A DNA stretch of 64,000 nt from Anagrus nilaparvatae (Eukaryota; Arthropoda; Insecta; Hymenoptera; Mymaridae). Positions 23,276 to 35,193 of the stretch are shown piece by piece. Numbering within the stretch: the stretch's first letter is position 1; every line of letters starts with the position of its first letter. The notes below the pieces were generated by a model. That model made no database searches and was not told where the DNA came from. It saw nothing but the letters and a program-made list of their open reading frames with translations. The stretch spans positions 7,854,001-7,918,000 of the forward strand of contig JAKSXM010000263.1 in assembly GCA_022575985.1 (NCBI GenBank), given 5' to 3'. The translations under genes and the position numbers were made by a program.

Positions 23276-23543
23276 TTTAAATTTAAATAATTAATTAATC
23301 ACTATTTATTTTGATTAATTAATAAAAACTTAATGTTTCGAATAAACACTTTATTAAGCTAAACAAACTATTGTCTACGTGGGCCGCGAGAGATTACAAG
23401 TAAATAATGATATTTATTAATTAATAAAAATGTATGTTCATATCAGTCCACATCCTTCTTTTAAATTCAGTTTTTTTAAACATATTAAATTAACTTATTA
23501 CTTTTGACCTTTATTATGTAATTTGTAGAAAAAAAAATTTTTT

Positions 23544-23627
23544 TTTTAATAATAATTTGAATTTTAGCGCTAAAAAGCATAAGAAGGTAAGAAGATAAGA
23601 AGATAAGAAGCCCATCTAAATTCACCC
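23544..23627. repeat. Harbinger right terminal inverted repeat
   Basis: Exact or near-exact complement of 13612-13695. Ends AAATTCACCC followed by the TTA duplication. The left-arm and right-arm sequences stay alignable for several hundred bp further inward. Confidence 0.92.
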
Positions 23628-23630
23628 TTA

Positions 23631-24500
23631 GTTTCCAAAAAATTGTTACTTGTCTTTTTAAAATCATTTGTTTAACAGATATGATAATTAAAGTCAGAGT
23701 CCCATTTTTAGGGTTTTTTAAAAAAAGTCAATTTTAATCTTTATCTTTAAAATGGGATATCTTAGAAACTATTTAATGAAATAAGACGAAAATTGGTATC
23801 CTTATGTAAAATTTTCCGCTGAATCCGAATTTTCATTTGGTCACGTAACTTGGCGGAAAATTCAAAATTTGTGAAAAATGATTTTTTAAAAATCGCTATT
23901 TTTCAATTTTAGTGCTTTTAAAATAAATTTACCCAAAAAAATGATTTCATATGCTGAAAGTATATGAAAAAACCTACAATTTGATACCAACAGGATTAAA
24001 ATTGAGCTGTCTGCAGCTGAGGCATATAAGCTAGAAAAGGCAAAGCAAGAAAGTTGATTTTCTCGCGCATGCGCAGTTCAAAAAAAATTTGGACCCCAGA
24101 ATCGAATTCTACGGGAAATTTCCTATGGGGTACTATAAGGAAAAAAATTTTATTGTAAAGTGCGCGTTTGCGAGAAAAATTAATGAACATAAATTTCTCA
24201 AAAATTAAAAATTTCAAAAAATTGAAAAAAACAAAAATCGCTGTAAAAAATAGAGGATTGCATCTAAAAAGCTAAAAATTGGGGAAAATTATTTTTTTTA
24301 TATATGCTTTCGACCAAATATACTTTGGAGTACATTCTGAGACTCGAAAATCCGAACTGTATACACTTCACAAATATTGACCCATATGAAAAAACTCAAA
24401 AAATTTCGCGAAATAAGAAAACGGATATCGGATGTCCCAAATATGAAAAACCTAACAATTCAAAAAATTTGACTTTAAGTCGTTTTCTTGCTATTTCTCT
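23631..24500. repeat. FB-1 right arm, inner part
   Basis: Continues the foldback arm after the Harbinger insertion. 24240-24390 is the complement of 12605-12760 (words GACCCATAT, CTTTGGAGTACATT, GCTTTCGACCAAA). It contains CTCGCGCATGCGCAGTTC and GGACCCCAGAATCG near 24060-24110, which recur in the Helitron-borne palindrome at 43620-43670. Confidence 0.7.
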
Positions 24501-24504
24501 TTAA

Positions 24505-24790
24505 TGAATGCAATAATGCAGTCCTAGTTATGAAAAAATAAAAAAAAAAATATATTTTAGATATCAGCATTCCTAGTTATAAAAAAATAAAAAAAAAAAA
24601 TTTTAGATGTCGGCAGTCCTAGTTATGAAAAAATAAAAAAAAAAATTTTTTTAGATGTCGGCAGTCCTAGTTATGGGAAAATAAAAAAAAATAATCATTT
24701 AGATGTCGGCAGTCCTAGTTATGAAAAAATAAATTAAAAAAAATATTTTAGATGTCGAAAGTCCTAGTTATATAAAAAAAAAAAAAATTG
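24505..24790. repeat. Tandem repeat, about 50-60 bp unit
   Basis: About six copies of GTCGGCAGTCCTAGTTATG followed by an A-rich run and TTTTAGAT. It has no counterpart in the left FB-1 arm at this copy number, so it expanded within the right arm. Confidence 0.8.
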
Positions 24791-25349
24791 GTTCTAAATA
24801 GTTTTTTTGCTATTTCTCTTCAATAAATGCATTAAATAAAAAACAAAACAAAGTTCCTTTAGAAAATCGTTTACTAAACAGAATGCAACTGGGTTTTTAC
24901 ATTTTGATACAATCCATTTTAAGTTATCAAGTGGCGAAAATGACAACTTTTTGAGTTTTTAAATTTAAACTTCTTAGCTTCAAACCGTTGTAACTCCAAA
25001 CTGAGAACTCAAATTAAAAAAAAAATAAACGTCAAATCGATAGCATTTTTTCCAAGGAATAATTTGCACTAAAGCTCATTTCGAAAAACCCCTTAGATTC
25101 TGAGAAAAATCAGTTTTAGTAAAAAAAAATTAAATTTTTTTATGTTTTCGACCACTAACTTCTGAGATTGAGATCTCAAAATCTTTTGAATATTTTTTAA
25201 AAATAAAAAAATTAGATTGGGATATTTCTTTAAAGATTAATTTAAAACAACTTTCATGTATTTTCGTCCATACAGCTCTTCATAAATGAGTGCTGAATAA
25301 TATTAAAAATAATCAATTTTTTCGATTATTTTATTTTAATATATATAAG

Positions 25350-27530
25350 ATTTTGTAAAAAAATATTTCAATGTTAACATTGCATAAATATATTTGAAAT
25401 CCCAATTTTTATATATAACAAAGCATTTTTAAAAAAAATTTAGAATGGAGTATAGTTTCTGCTACAGTAGTACAGTTTCTGCCAAAGTCAATAAAAATAT
25501 TTCAATTTTAACATTGCATAAAAATATTTGAAATTCCAACATTTGTATAAAACAGGACACTATTAGAAAAAAATGTAGAATGACGTATAGTTTCTGCTAA
25601 AATCAATAAAAATATTTCAAGGCAATGATTGCATAAATATATTTGAAATTCCAACTTTTGTATAAAACAGGACACTATTAGAAAAAAATGTAAAATGACG
25701 TATAATTTCTGCTAAAATCAATAAAAATATTTTAATGCAATCATTGCATAAAAATATTAGAAAATCCAACTTTTGCATAAAATAGGACACTATTAGAAAA
25801 AAAAGTAGAATCAGGTATAGTTTCTGCTAAAGTCAATAAAAATATTTCAATGCAATCATTGCATAAAAATATTTGAAATACCAATTTTTATATATAACAG
25901 AGCATTATATGAAAAAATTTACAATGGTGTACAGTTTCTGCCAAAGTCAATAAAAATATTTCAATGTTAACATTGCATAAAAATATTTGAAATTCCAACT
26001 TTTGTATAAAACAGGAAACTATTAGAAAAACATTCAGATTGACGTGCAGTTTCTGCTAAAGTCAATAATAATATTTCAATGCAATCATTGCATAAAAATA
26101 TTTGAAATACCAATTTTTATATATAACAGAGAATTATTCAAAAAAATTTAGAATTGTGTACAGTTTCTGCCAAAGTCAATATAAATATTTCAATGTTAAC
26201 ATTGAATAAAAGTATTTGAAATTCCAACTTTGTATAAAACAGGACACTAATAGAAAAAAATGTAAAATGACGTATAGTTTCTGCTAATGTCAATAAAAAT
26301 ATTTCAATGAAATCATTGCATAAAAATATTTGAAATACCAATTTTTGTATAAAACAGGACACTATTAGAAAAAAATGTAGAATGACGTATAGTTTCTGCT
26401 AAAGTCAATAAGAATATTTCAATGCAATTATTGCATACAAATATTTGAAAAGACAAAATTTCGATAAAACAGAACTCTACATTGAAAACATTTAAATGGG
26501 TTATATTCAACTAAAGTCAATAATAATATTTCAACGATTTTGTAATGCTACAAAATCGTTATAATATTAAACTAAATATGGGTGATACATCGAATACTAC
26601 TTATGATAATAATATTTCCACACAACCCTGGAGGTAAACAACTAGTGCATTTTTTTTAAAGTGGTATCCCCAGTAGGTTAACTAACGTATAGTTTCTGCT
26701 AAATTCAATACTAATGTTTCAATACAATCGTTGCATAAAAATATTTGAAATTACAAGATTTCTATAAAACAGGACAATATTTGAAAACATTTAAGTGGGG
26801 TATATTTTGCTAAATTCAATACTAATATATCAATATTATTATTGCATAATAACAATTGAAATTACAACTTTTCTATAAAATAGGAGACTATTCTAAAAAA
26901 ATTTATAATGGGGTATATTTGCTAAATTCAATAAAAATACTTCAATGCTATCATTGCATAAAAACATTTGAAATTACAACATTTCTATAAAACAGGACAA
27001 TATTCAAAAACACGTAAGTGGGGTGTATTCTGCTAAAATCAATACTAATATTTCATTATTATCGTTGCATAAAAACATTGAAATTACAACTTTTCTATAA
27101 AACAGGCTACTGCTATTCGACAAAAATTTAAAGTGGCGTATATTCTGCTAAATTCAATACTAATATTTCAATGTTATCGTTGCATACAAACATTGAAATT
27201 ACAACTTTTCTATAAAACAGGCTACTACTATTCGAAAAAAATTTAAAGTGGCGTATATTTTGCTAAATTCAATACTAATATTTCAATGGTATCGTTGCAT
27301 AAAAACATTGAAATTACAACTTTTCTATGAAACAGGATACTTTTCGAAAAAAACATTTAACTAAAGTATAAATAGTTTCTGCTAAATTCAATACTAACAT
27401 TTCAATACAATCGTTGCATAAAAATATTTAAAATTACAAGATTTCTATAAAACAGGAAAATATTTGAAAACATTTAAGTGGGGTATATTTTGCTAAATTC
27501 AATACTAATTTTTCATATTATAGGAGTATT
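25350..27530. repeat. AT-rich satellite, about 115-bp unit, roughly 18 copies
   Basis: Unit landmarks are AGTTTCTGCTAAAGTCAATA, then AATATTTCAATGCAATCATT, GCATAAAAATATTTGAAAT, and ATAAAACAGGACACTATTAG. Landmarks recur at about 25588, 25702, 25817, 25932, 26046, 26160, 26275 and 26390, giving 114-115 bp. A second block (26690-27510) has the variant TTGCTAAATTCAATACTAAT. Each unit carries a small palindrome ATGCAATCATTGCAT. The two blocks are separated by a unique insert at about 26530-26685. Short minus-strand frames here are repeat artefacts. Confidence 0.88.
26530..26685. other. Unique insert splitting the satellite
   Basis: Starts with the hairpin CGATTTTGTAATGCTACAAAATCG and contains CACAACCCTGGAGGTAAACA and GTGGTATCCCCAGTAGG. 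It does not match the satellite unit. Nothing coding. Its origin is not recognised. Confidence 0.5.
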
Positions 27531-27534
27531 ATTA

Positions 27535-28250
27535 TTTTAAACTGTTAATAAAAATTCAAGCTATCAAAAAATATTTATTTGTTTTACATGATGACTCCTA
27601 TATCTTCAATTTGCGTAGAAAACAAATTGCAATATTTATATGTTATTATATCATTGTAAATGATTGTATTTTTCTCATTATCATCAAATTCATTACTCAT
27701 TTTTCATCATTATTCGTATTTTTTGTACTACAATTGATTTCTTTGAATCCATATTGTGATTTGACAATTTTGTTTTTTACTTCGTAAAATAAGTGGGTGG
27801 AATGTTGCAAAATGGATCAAATAAATCAATTGTAATCAATTATAATTATTATTATTACTGTTATCATTATATTAATAAGAGTGAAACATTTATTATATGT
27901 GTGAGTGAGATAACGTTTAGCACGCGTCAGCACCCCATGCTTTCTCAAAGACGTACCTGTACGTCGTGCACGGTTATATGTAAACTACATAAAATATATA
28001 TATCTCATAATAAATATATATCAAACATAAATCATCAATTGTTGTTATATAATTATTTCATCATCCCTTTGGATAACCACTCATTTAAACAGTACTGTTT
28101 TTATCTCTCCTTTTCAAACTACAATTGTAGAAATTTTGTAGAGTTAATGAATGTTACATTGTAAAATTTATTTCATTTTTTTTTTTGAGAAGAGGGAGAT
28201 AATTCTGGTATTTGTAAGGGTCAACTAATTTTAATTTATTTATTATTATT
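27535..28250. other. AT-rich DNA with one copy of a dispersed repeat
   Basis: 27820-27980 shares a landmark order with 48710-48860: an (ATT)n-like run, ATTAATAA, a GAGTGA block, then GCGCGTCAGCACCCC (here CACGCGTCAGCACCCC) and finally GTCGTGCAC. A local hairpin GACGTAC-CT-GTACGTC is at about 27951. No gene; the open frame across it is AT-biased. Confidence 0.5.
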
Positions 28251-28254
28251 ATAT

Positions 28255-29000
28255 AATACGAACTATCCAGACAATGATAAAATTCTTAAATACTCGTACT
28301 GATATGTGGTGTAATATTTACACTCTAACTTTATCAGACAGTGTAGTATACAGTCGAGAAAAATCAATAAGATCTATAAAATTTTTTTTTATGTTGGGAA
28401 ATTCCGAAAAAATTTTTGGAAAATCCCAAGGTTATTTCGCTTATCAACATTTCCCTCAATAAGCAATTAAAAATTTTAATTTTTTTTTTTCAATAATTTT
28501 TATTTAAAAAAATTTTTTTAAATCTTTTTTCAAAAATTTTATTTTCAAATAGTTTGTTTATTGTACTACGTACATTCTTTATAACACTGTTGGGCCAGAT
28601 GGCATTTGTGAGGGATGGTGGGAGTAAGAATCTCTTTCTCTCCCCATCATTTCACACTTCATCTTCACCGAGTGAATACTTATTTGAATTAATAATTTGA
28701 AAGAATTTTTAAAAAATAAAAAATTGATTTTATATTTAAATCTTGGTCATCTATGATTAAGGCTAAACAGTGATCATATTGATGAAGCTTCACACTTTTT
28801 AGCCAAGAGGCGAAATGACCTTGGGATTTTCCGAAAAATTTTTCGGAATTTCCTAACATAAAAAAAAAAAATTTAAACATCTTATTGATTGTTCTTAACT
28901 TAATACTATACTGTCTGATATAGTTATAGAGTAAATATTACACCACATATCAGCACGTGTATTTAAGAATTTTATCATTGTCTGGATAGGTCGTATTATT
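28255..29000. mobile_element. Palindromic element, about 745 bp
   Basis: The outer ~190 bp on each side are reverse complements: CTATCCAGACAATGATAAAA on the left pairs with the copy ending near 28990, and the arms include AAATTCCGAAAAA and GGTGTAATATTTAC. The interior (28450-28800) is not inverted and contains GGGATGGTGGGAG and CTCTCCCCATCATT. No coding capacity. MITE-like, family unknown. Confidence 0.75.
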
Positions 29001-29521
29001 TAATAATCATAATTTCATACCAGACGTAAAATTAAAAAATTTATTTTTTAAATATGATGTTAAAAATTGTTTGTGTAAATTTTGTAAGCTGGGTGGTAAA
29101 AATTACAATTTTTTTTACTTGTTTTATAATTATAATTTATACTGCTTTACCCCTACTTTGTTAGATTGCAGTAGAATTAAACTAAAACCACAGTTTAAAA
29201 ATTTTGCTATTACCTTATCAATATACTTTAAAAAAAAAAATGACATGTACCTTTTCGTTTTGCGAGGATAGAGAGATGCTTGGAAATCTATTTTCAGAAC
29301 TAATATCAGCAAAATTTTTGAATTAGGTTTCAAGTTTTATTTGTAGAACTTAAAATAAAACTTGTATCTAACTTATTACTAAATTAATGATATTCATCTG
29401 TGCTACATTGCTAAACTTATAAAAAGGATACATGTCATTATTGACTGTATGGTGTGATCTGAAGCATCATTGATCTTGCAAATCATTGTGGTCTATGAAT
29501 TTCATGCCGGTATAGTGGAAT

Positions 29522-32500
29522 CAGGGCCGTCTTTACAGTAACGCCAAACTACGCCACGGCGTAGAGCGGCAGCTTTTGAATAAGCGGCACTTTATGTAAA
29601 AATTTTATTATTTAATTAATTAAGTAAAATTATTATTGAAGCTTGAAATTAATAAAAAAAAATTATTTAAAAACTTAGGTTTTGTATTTATAATCTGTTT
29701 CTTCTATTTAAAATACATCAAAACCTTTCCTGCGTTACGCCGATAAGATATTTGAACTATATTATCGACTTTAGATAATTTATCTTTACAGTGTTACCCT
29801 GTACATTTTATGTGTAAAACTCCGTTGTTTTCTTCGCTGTATTTCTTTCAGTCTATTGTATCGATAATTTTATCATTTTTACAATAATATCATTCATTCA
29901 AAATCATTTTAAAATTTGTAAATTTAGTTTTTTTAGTGAAAGAGTTATTTTGTAAATAATAATTAAAAAAATTTTTCGATTTTTTATATAATTTTTTGAA
30001 TAAAAACTTAACCTTTAAAAAAATGAGTCGAAAAAAACTAAGTGGCTGGGAATATCAACAAATTGCTAAAAATAAAGCAGCTAAACAAGAAAAGTTATTA
30101 GAAAAAACTCCAAAACTTAATACATTTTTCTTGAAAAACAATAATACTAATGAAAGTGAATTACAAGTAGCAGTTCAGGAGAGTTCTGGTAATTTTTATT
30201 GTTTTTTTTAATTATACCTAAATACGACAATTTACTTTTCTTTAAGCAATAAATATATATAGTAAATAATTTTGGAATAATACTTTATATTGTTGTAAAA
30301 ATAAATCTTGTAATTAATAAATATTGCTTAAAGCTTTATCCCACTAATTTGTAATTGACCATTCTTTGTATGATTTTAAAAAATTTTGTAAAAACTAGCA
30401 AATTTTACTGGATTTGCCGCTCCCTTACCAAGTTTTTAGATCCGCCGCTGGAATCTCGATATTAAAAAATGAATATTAGCAGGTAATTTATGTCACCTGC
30501 AACCTGAAAACTCTAAAAAATACGATATCAATAAATAAATGATCTTCTAAGCGTCAGTTCCAAAATATTTATATGTTGAAGAATGGTTGATTATAGTGAT
30601 TATTGGGTTAATATTTTTATATTTAAAAAATTACATAGCGTTTATAATAATATAATATATGCGTTTATCATAACTTATTTTTGAATACCTATTCTACAGA
30701 ATTTTATTTTCTTATCATTGATTATACTGTTTTATCAGGTAAAAATAATAAACTTGGAGAAAATACTCATAATGAAACACACGAAAAAACACACGATGTT
30801 TCATGCGGTCCTACAGGAAAAATAGCTAATGATAATAATAATAATAATAATAGTAATAACTATTTGACTGCAAAAAACTCAGAATCCTATACTTCAGGTA
30901 ACTTATTTTTTCAATACATAAATCACTATTACATTTTTAATTATAAAAAACTACTAAATAATAGTTTAATCAATAAATAATAATTAATACTAATTGAATT
31001 AAAAATTTTTTTTATGAAATATTTATAAAATCTGTAAATACGAAAAGCCTCTAAAGATAAAAAGTATTAGATTATATTCTTTATTTAAATCAATATTTAA
31101 AATTAAAAATTTTTCAGTTTTCTATAAATTTATTTTACGAAATTATTATTCAGGTCAGATAAATCTAGGAAATGGAAATCGTGATCTTTCTATCACATTT
31201 GACAAATCTATTTTAAGAGCTGATCAAATAGCAAATGTAATAATCCCATCTTCAAATGAAGATCAAGTTATTTTACGCGATTCAGTTGCAGATATAAGCG
31301 ATGACCCAGCTCTGTGGATTATTAATAACAGGACGATTGATGAAATTATACGCAGAGGTTTCCAACAAAATAAAAATGCTGATTTCACGAAATCTAAAAA
31401 AATAATTTGTGGCCGAAATAGAAGCATGCAAAAATCTTTATTTATTCGTACTCTAAAAAATGGAAGAACTCAAAATCGCGAATGGTTAATATATTCAAAA
31501 AGCACATATTCAATTTTTTGTGGTCCATGCAAACTGTTTAATAAAAGTAATAGTATGAGTAAAGGCTATAGTGATTGGAGTAATGCCTATCAAAAACTAG
31601 CAGATCATGAACGATCTTTTGAACATAATAATAGTTGTTTAGATTTAAAAAACAGGCGTAAATCAATACACACTAATTTAGGTGTAGATAAGCAGATTAA
31701 TCAGCATGACATTGATGAATTTAATTACTGGAGAAGGGTTATGCATTATGCCGTAGCTGCAATTAAGAAACTTACGTCAAGAGGATTATCTTTAAGAGGT
31801 GATAATCAAATCTTTGGTTCTCCAAATAATGGTAACTACTGCATGGTGTTGGAACTCATTGCAGAATTTGATCCATTTCTACAGGAACATATAAGACAGT
31901 ATGGGAACAAGGGCAGTGGAACAACGTCTTATTTATCAGCAAATATATGTGAAGAAGTTATAAAAATTATGGCAGATAGAGTATTACGTAAAATTGTTAC
32001 TGAAATTTTAATTGCTAAGTATTGGTCAATGAGCGTTGATTCCACTCCAGATATAAGTCATGTTGACCAACTTACTTTTATTATTAGATATGTTTCCGAA
32101 AATGGAAAAAGCGTAGAACGTTTCATAAAATTTATCCCCAATTGTGATCACACTGGGGAAGCAATATCAAATGCAATCTTGAAAACCTTAAAAACCCATG
32201 AAATTGATATTAAAGATTGCAGAGGACAGTCCTATGATAATGCGAGCAACATGTCGGGTATTTATAAGGGGGTTCAAGCTCGAATTACTGCAATTAATCC
32301 TCTTGCTGAATGGATTCCTTGTGCAGCGCATTCTCTTAATCTTGTTGGCTCGAATTCGATAGACTCTAACCCCATTGCTGGGCAGTTTTTTTTAAACTTG
32401 CAAGCTTTGTATAATTTTTTTAAAGATTCAAATAAAAGATGGGATCTTTTACACAAAAAACTTTTGCTAACAATAAAAAATTTATCTGTAACTAGATGGT

Positions 32501-33920
32501 CTGCAAGATATGATGCTTGCAAAACATTGGCTCAGTCATTTCAAATTATTTTAAATGTTTTGCTTGAAATTTCGAAGAATAATGCGGAAAAGTCAAAAAC
32601 GAGGTCAGAGGCAAAAGGCTTATATGATAAGCTAAATAGTCTGGAAACTTGCTTTATGTCGCTTTTCTGGAATGATATATTAGAAAGATTCAACACTGTA
32701 AGTATGAAATTGCAATCGACAAAAACTGAGCTTTGTACTGTGGTTGATCTTTATGAATCTCTGATAGAGTATTTAAGCTTTTTAAGGCATGACTTTGAAA
32801 ATTATGAAAAAAAAGCTATTGAAATTTTTGGTAGTAATATTTATAAAAAAGATGTAAGTCGTACAAGGAGAAGAAAGCCATTTATTGATGAAGGAAATTC
32901 AGAGGATGCGAGAGAAACAAGATCAGGATCGAGTGATTTAAAAATCGAATTTTTTAACGAAATAATTTCTGCTTTAATATCTCAATTAGAAAAAAGATTA
33001 GTAGCTTACCAAAAATTAAACACATTATTCGGATTCCTTACGAAAATTCATCAGATTGAACATGAGGATATTGATAAAAATTGTAAAAAATTAGTATCAA
33101 AATATCAAGATGATTTAGAAGAGTCGTTAAATAATGAATGTAAACATTTATCTGCTTATTTAAATGTAAAAAAAATAAGTGAAATAACTGCTTCAGAGCT
33201 ATTAGATATATTACATAAAAATAGTTTATTAGATATTTATCCAAATGTCAATATTGCTTTACGTATATATCTATCTTTGATGATATCAAACTGCTCAGGT
33301 GAAAGGTCCTTTTCAGCATTACGACGGGTTAAAGATTATTTAAGATCCAGCCAAGAACAAGATAGGCTAAATGCTGTTTCATTATTACTTATCGAGCGCG
33401 ACTTGACCTTTTTGTTAAGTTACGATGAAGTTATTGATGAATTTGCAGCCACCAAAGCACGTAAAAAGTTTTTTAAAGAGTAATTTTTATATTCATTAAA
33501 ATTTATTCAGTTATATTATTTTCTAAAATTTTAATCTCATATAAGTAATAACCAATTATTAAACAAAAAGTATTATATTTTATAGTAATGATAGTATGAA
33601 CCTTAATTATTTTTATTTTTAGACTAAGTGAACAATGTATATTCATTTTTCCTGTATATAATAGAAATTTTAATTTATCTTAAACATAAAAAAAATTAGA
33701 ATTAGAAATAAAATAAATTATGCTTTAAGCACCGTTTTATTTTTTAGACCTGTCCCAAAATTAATGTAAATTTTAGTTTAGTAAAATCTTGTATTATTTA
33801 TTAATTCATCTATTTTTAATTAAAAAATTTTTTTAATTTTTTTTTTTAAGTATTTTCTCTCGCCTTCCATAGGCGGCAACATTTCTGCGTTAGGCGGCAT
33901 GAGAGGTAAAGACGGCCCTG
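29522..33920 (+). mobile_element. hAT DNA transposon, apparently complete
   Basis: Ends are CAGGGCCGTCTTTAC at 29522 and its exact complement GTAAAGACGGCCCTG ending at 33920. It is flanked by the 8-bp duplication AGTGGAAT (29514-29521 and 33921-33928). An 8-bp duplication and CAGGG start are standard for hAT. Subterminal GCGGCA/GGCGGC words are repeated near both ends, as transposase sites often are. The 4,399-bp element carries one three-exon gene. Confidence 0.95.
30023..33483 (+). CDS. hAT transposase (ZMYM1-like/TTF type), three exons
   Basis: Exons 30023-30188, 30739-30897 and 31154-33483 join with phase-1 introns and GT-AG sites to give 884 residues without a stop. Exon 1: MSRKKLSGWEYQQIAKNKAA and TPKLNTFF, the usual N-terminus of this group. 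Exon 3: a TTF-type zinc region (WLIYSKSTYSIFCGPCKLF and following His), then SMSVDSTPDISHVDQLTF and RGQSYDNASNMSG (RNase H-like core with catalytic D), CAAHSLNLVG, and a C-terminal hATC dimerisation region (SLMISNCSGERSFSALRR, residues about 800-870). It cuts and pastes the element. All conserved blocks are in place, so the copy could be active. Confidence 0.93.
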
Positions 33921-33928
33921 AGTGGAAT

Positions 33929-34605
33929 TAGTGAAGTTCAATATTAGTCATATTAACATTTAAATATTAAGATTTTGTAATATTTATTATAATCTTGTAA
34001 ATTAATCATTTGCCTAATTTTATATTGCTAATTTTATATTTTTTATTTATATATTCTAGTCAACACTCATTTATTAGTCATCAGGCTTTATGTTTAGCCT
34101 AAATTCAATTTAAACTATAAGCGTCTATAACACATCTTAAAAATGTTACACGTTTATCCAGAGCGGGACGTAAATGTATATCATTGGACTATATATCTGT
34201 GGCGAATATGAAGAACGGCATAAGTCCTATTCTTATACATAGAACGTATGCCATTCTTGTTATTCACCACAGATATAGCAGACGTGTATTTTTAAGTGCA
34301 AATTTGCGTCCTGCACTGAATGGTGCTGTATAAGTTGCTGTCAATTTATTGTGACTTCTTTTCCATAAAAATCCAACAATCTTTTAATTGACATATACTT
34401 TTTAAATGCATTAAGAAATTTTAATTTTTTTATTTATTTCCATAATTTTTAGAATATTTTGGCTTGCAAGTCAAAAATAATTGTTATACCATCACATGTT
34501 TGGTCTAAATAGATTCAATAGAAAAAAACACAAGGATTTTGATTGAATATTCCAAATATCATTTAAAATTATTAATTTAATTACCTGGTTACTTAAATAA
34601 AAATA
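33929..34605. other. AT-rich DNA with a short palindromic repeat
   Basis: 34158-34326 is a diverged inverted repeat: CTATATATCTGTGG and GGCATA on the left pair with TATGCC and CCACAGATATAG on the right. Outer GGACGTAAAT and ATTTGCGTCC also pair. It is MITE-like. Otherwise nothing recognised. Confidence 0.6.
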
Positions 34606-34714
34606 TTATAATGTAAAAGATTATTTTTTATTTTCTTATTTATAAAAAATAAGAATGTTAAATAAAAATATAACGATCAGAATGGAACAAATTTTTTTAT
34701 GAAATGTTATCTTT

Positions 34715-34760
34715 ATTTCATTGACGTTTCGAAAGACTAGCTTTCCTTGTCAAAATCTGA
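34715..34760 (-). ncRNA. Degenerate hammerhead-like motif, PLE2 left arm
   Basis: On the minus strand: TTGACAAG, a stem II GAAAG/CTTTC, then CGAAACGTCAATG. The GAAACGTC half is the minimal stem III form known from Penelope hammerheads, but the CTGATGA half reads TTGACAA, so the catalytic core is mutated and it is probably inactive. The same motif is at 45907-45945 on the plus strand. Confidence 0.45.
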
Positions 34761-35193
34761 AAAATACATTTGAGTTATATAAAAAATTTTTTTTTAAAAC
34801 AATTGTACACTTTTTTATAATACTTACAATTAAAAGACAAAATTTATTTAAAATTTTAACTTTTTATTTTTATTCTTAACATTAATGAGTCTGCTGTTAA
34901 ACTAAATGTTATTTTTGATTTTAAATTTAATAAGTCTAGAAAAAGAGTTTTTATATAAAAAAAAAAGGGGGGAAAAAAGGAAAAAACTGCTTATTACACA
35001 TGTAAATTATGAACTACCACTTATAAATTATACTATTTTTTTAAGTGTTACGTTATATATATGTATACATTTACAAAATATCTGTTCTATGTTATATGAC
35101 ATTAACTTTGATTTTAATGTAATTTCTTTAAAATTGGCCGAGTAATACAAAAAATTTTTTTATAAAAATAAATATTTATGTATAGATATATAT

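Larger units (their letters stand above)
13612..23627. mobile_element. PIF/Harbinger DNA transposon (10 kb, contains a nested LINE)
   Basis: The terminal inverted repeats start GGGTGAATTTAGATGGGCTT at 13612 and end with the exact complement at 23627. The match is nearly perfect for about 80 bp, then continues at lower identity for some 450 bp into the first exons of two MADF genes. The element is flanked by TTA at 13609-13611 and 23628-23630. The other arm of FB-1 shows the empty site (GGAAACTAAGGGCTTG at 12853), which proves a 3-bp TTA/TAA duplication as expected for Harbinger. Contents: left MADF gene (+), nested I-type LINE (-), DDE transposase (+), right MADF copy (-). Confidence 0.92.
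12120..25345. mobile_element. Foldback element FB-1 (long inverted repeats), interrupted by Harbinger
   Basis: The left part at 12120-13100 and the right part at 13370-13608 plus 23631-25345 are reverse complements over more than 1 kb. Paired anchors are CACTCATTTATGAAGAGCTG (12181) with its complement near 25275, AAGGGGTTTTTCGAAATGAG (12387) with its complement near 25080, and GGAAACTAAGGGCTTGT (12853) with its complement broken across the Harbinger insertion. Without the insertion it is a palindromic element of roughly 3.2 kb with a spacer around 13110-13350. No coding capacity of its own; likely non-autonomous. Confidence 0.8.

Noticed and set aside
25350..27530. CRISPR-like array
   Set aside because: The repeats are whole 115-bp units without variable spacers, in a eukaryotic intron; it is a satellite.
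28274..28880. Short frames with MLGNSEK(I/F)FGKSQG on both strands
   Set aside because: The same peptide arises from the two arms of the 745-bp palindrome, not from genes.
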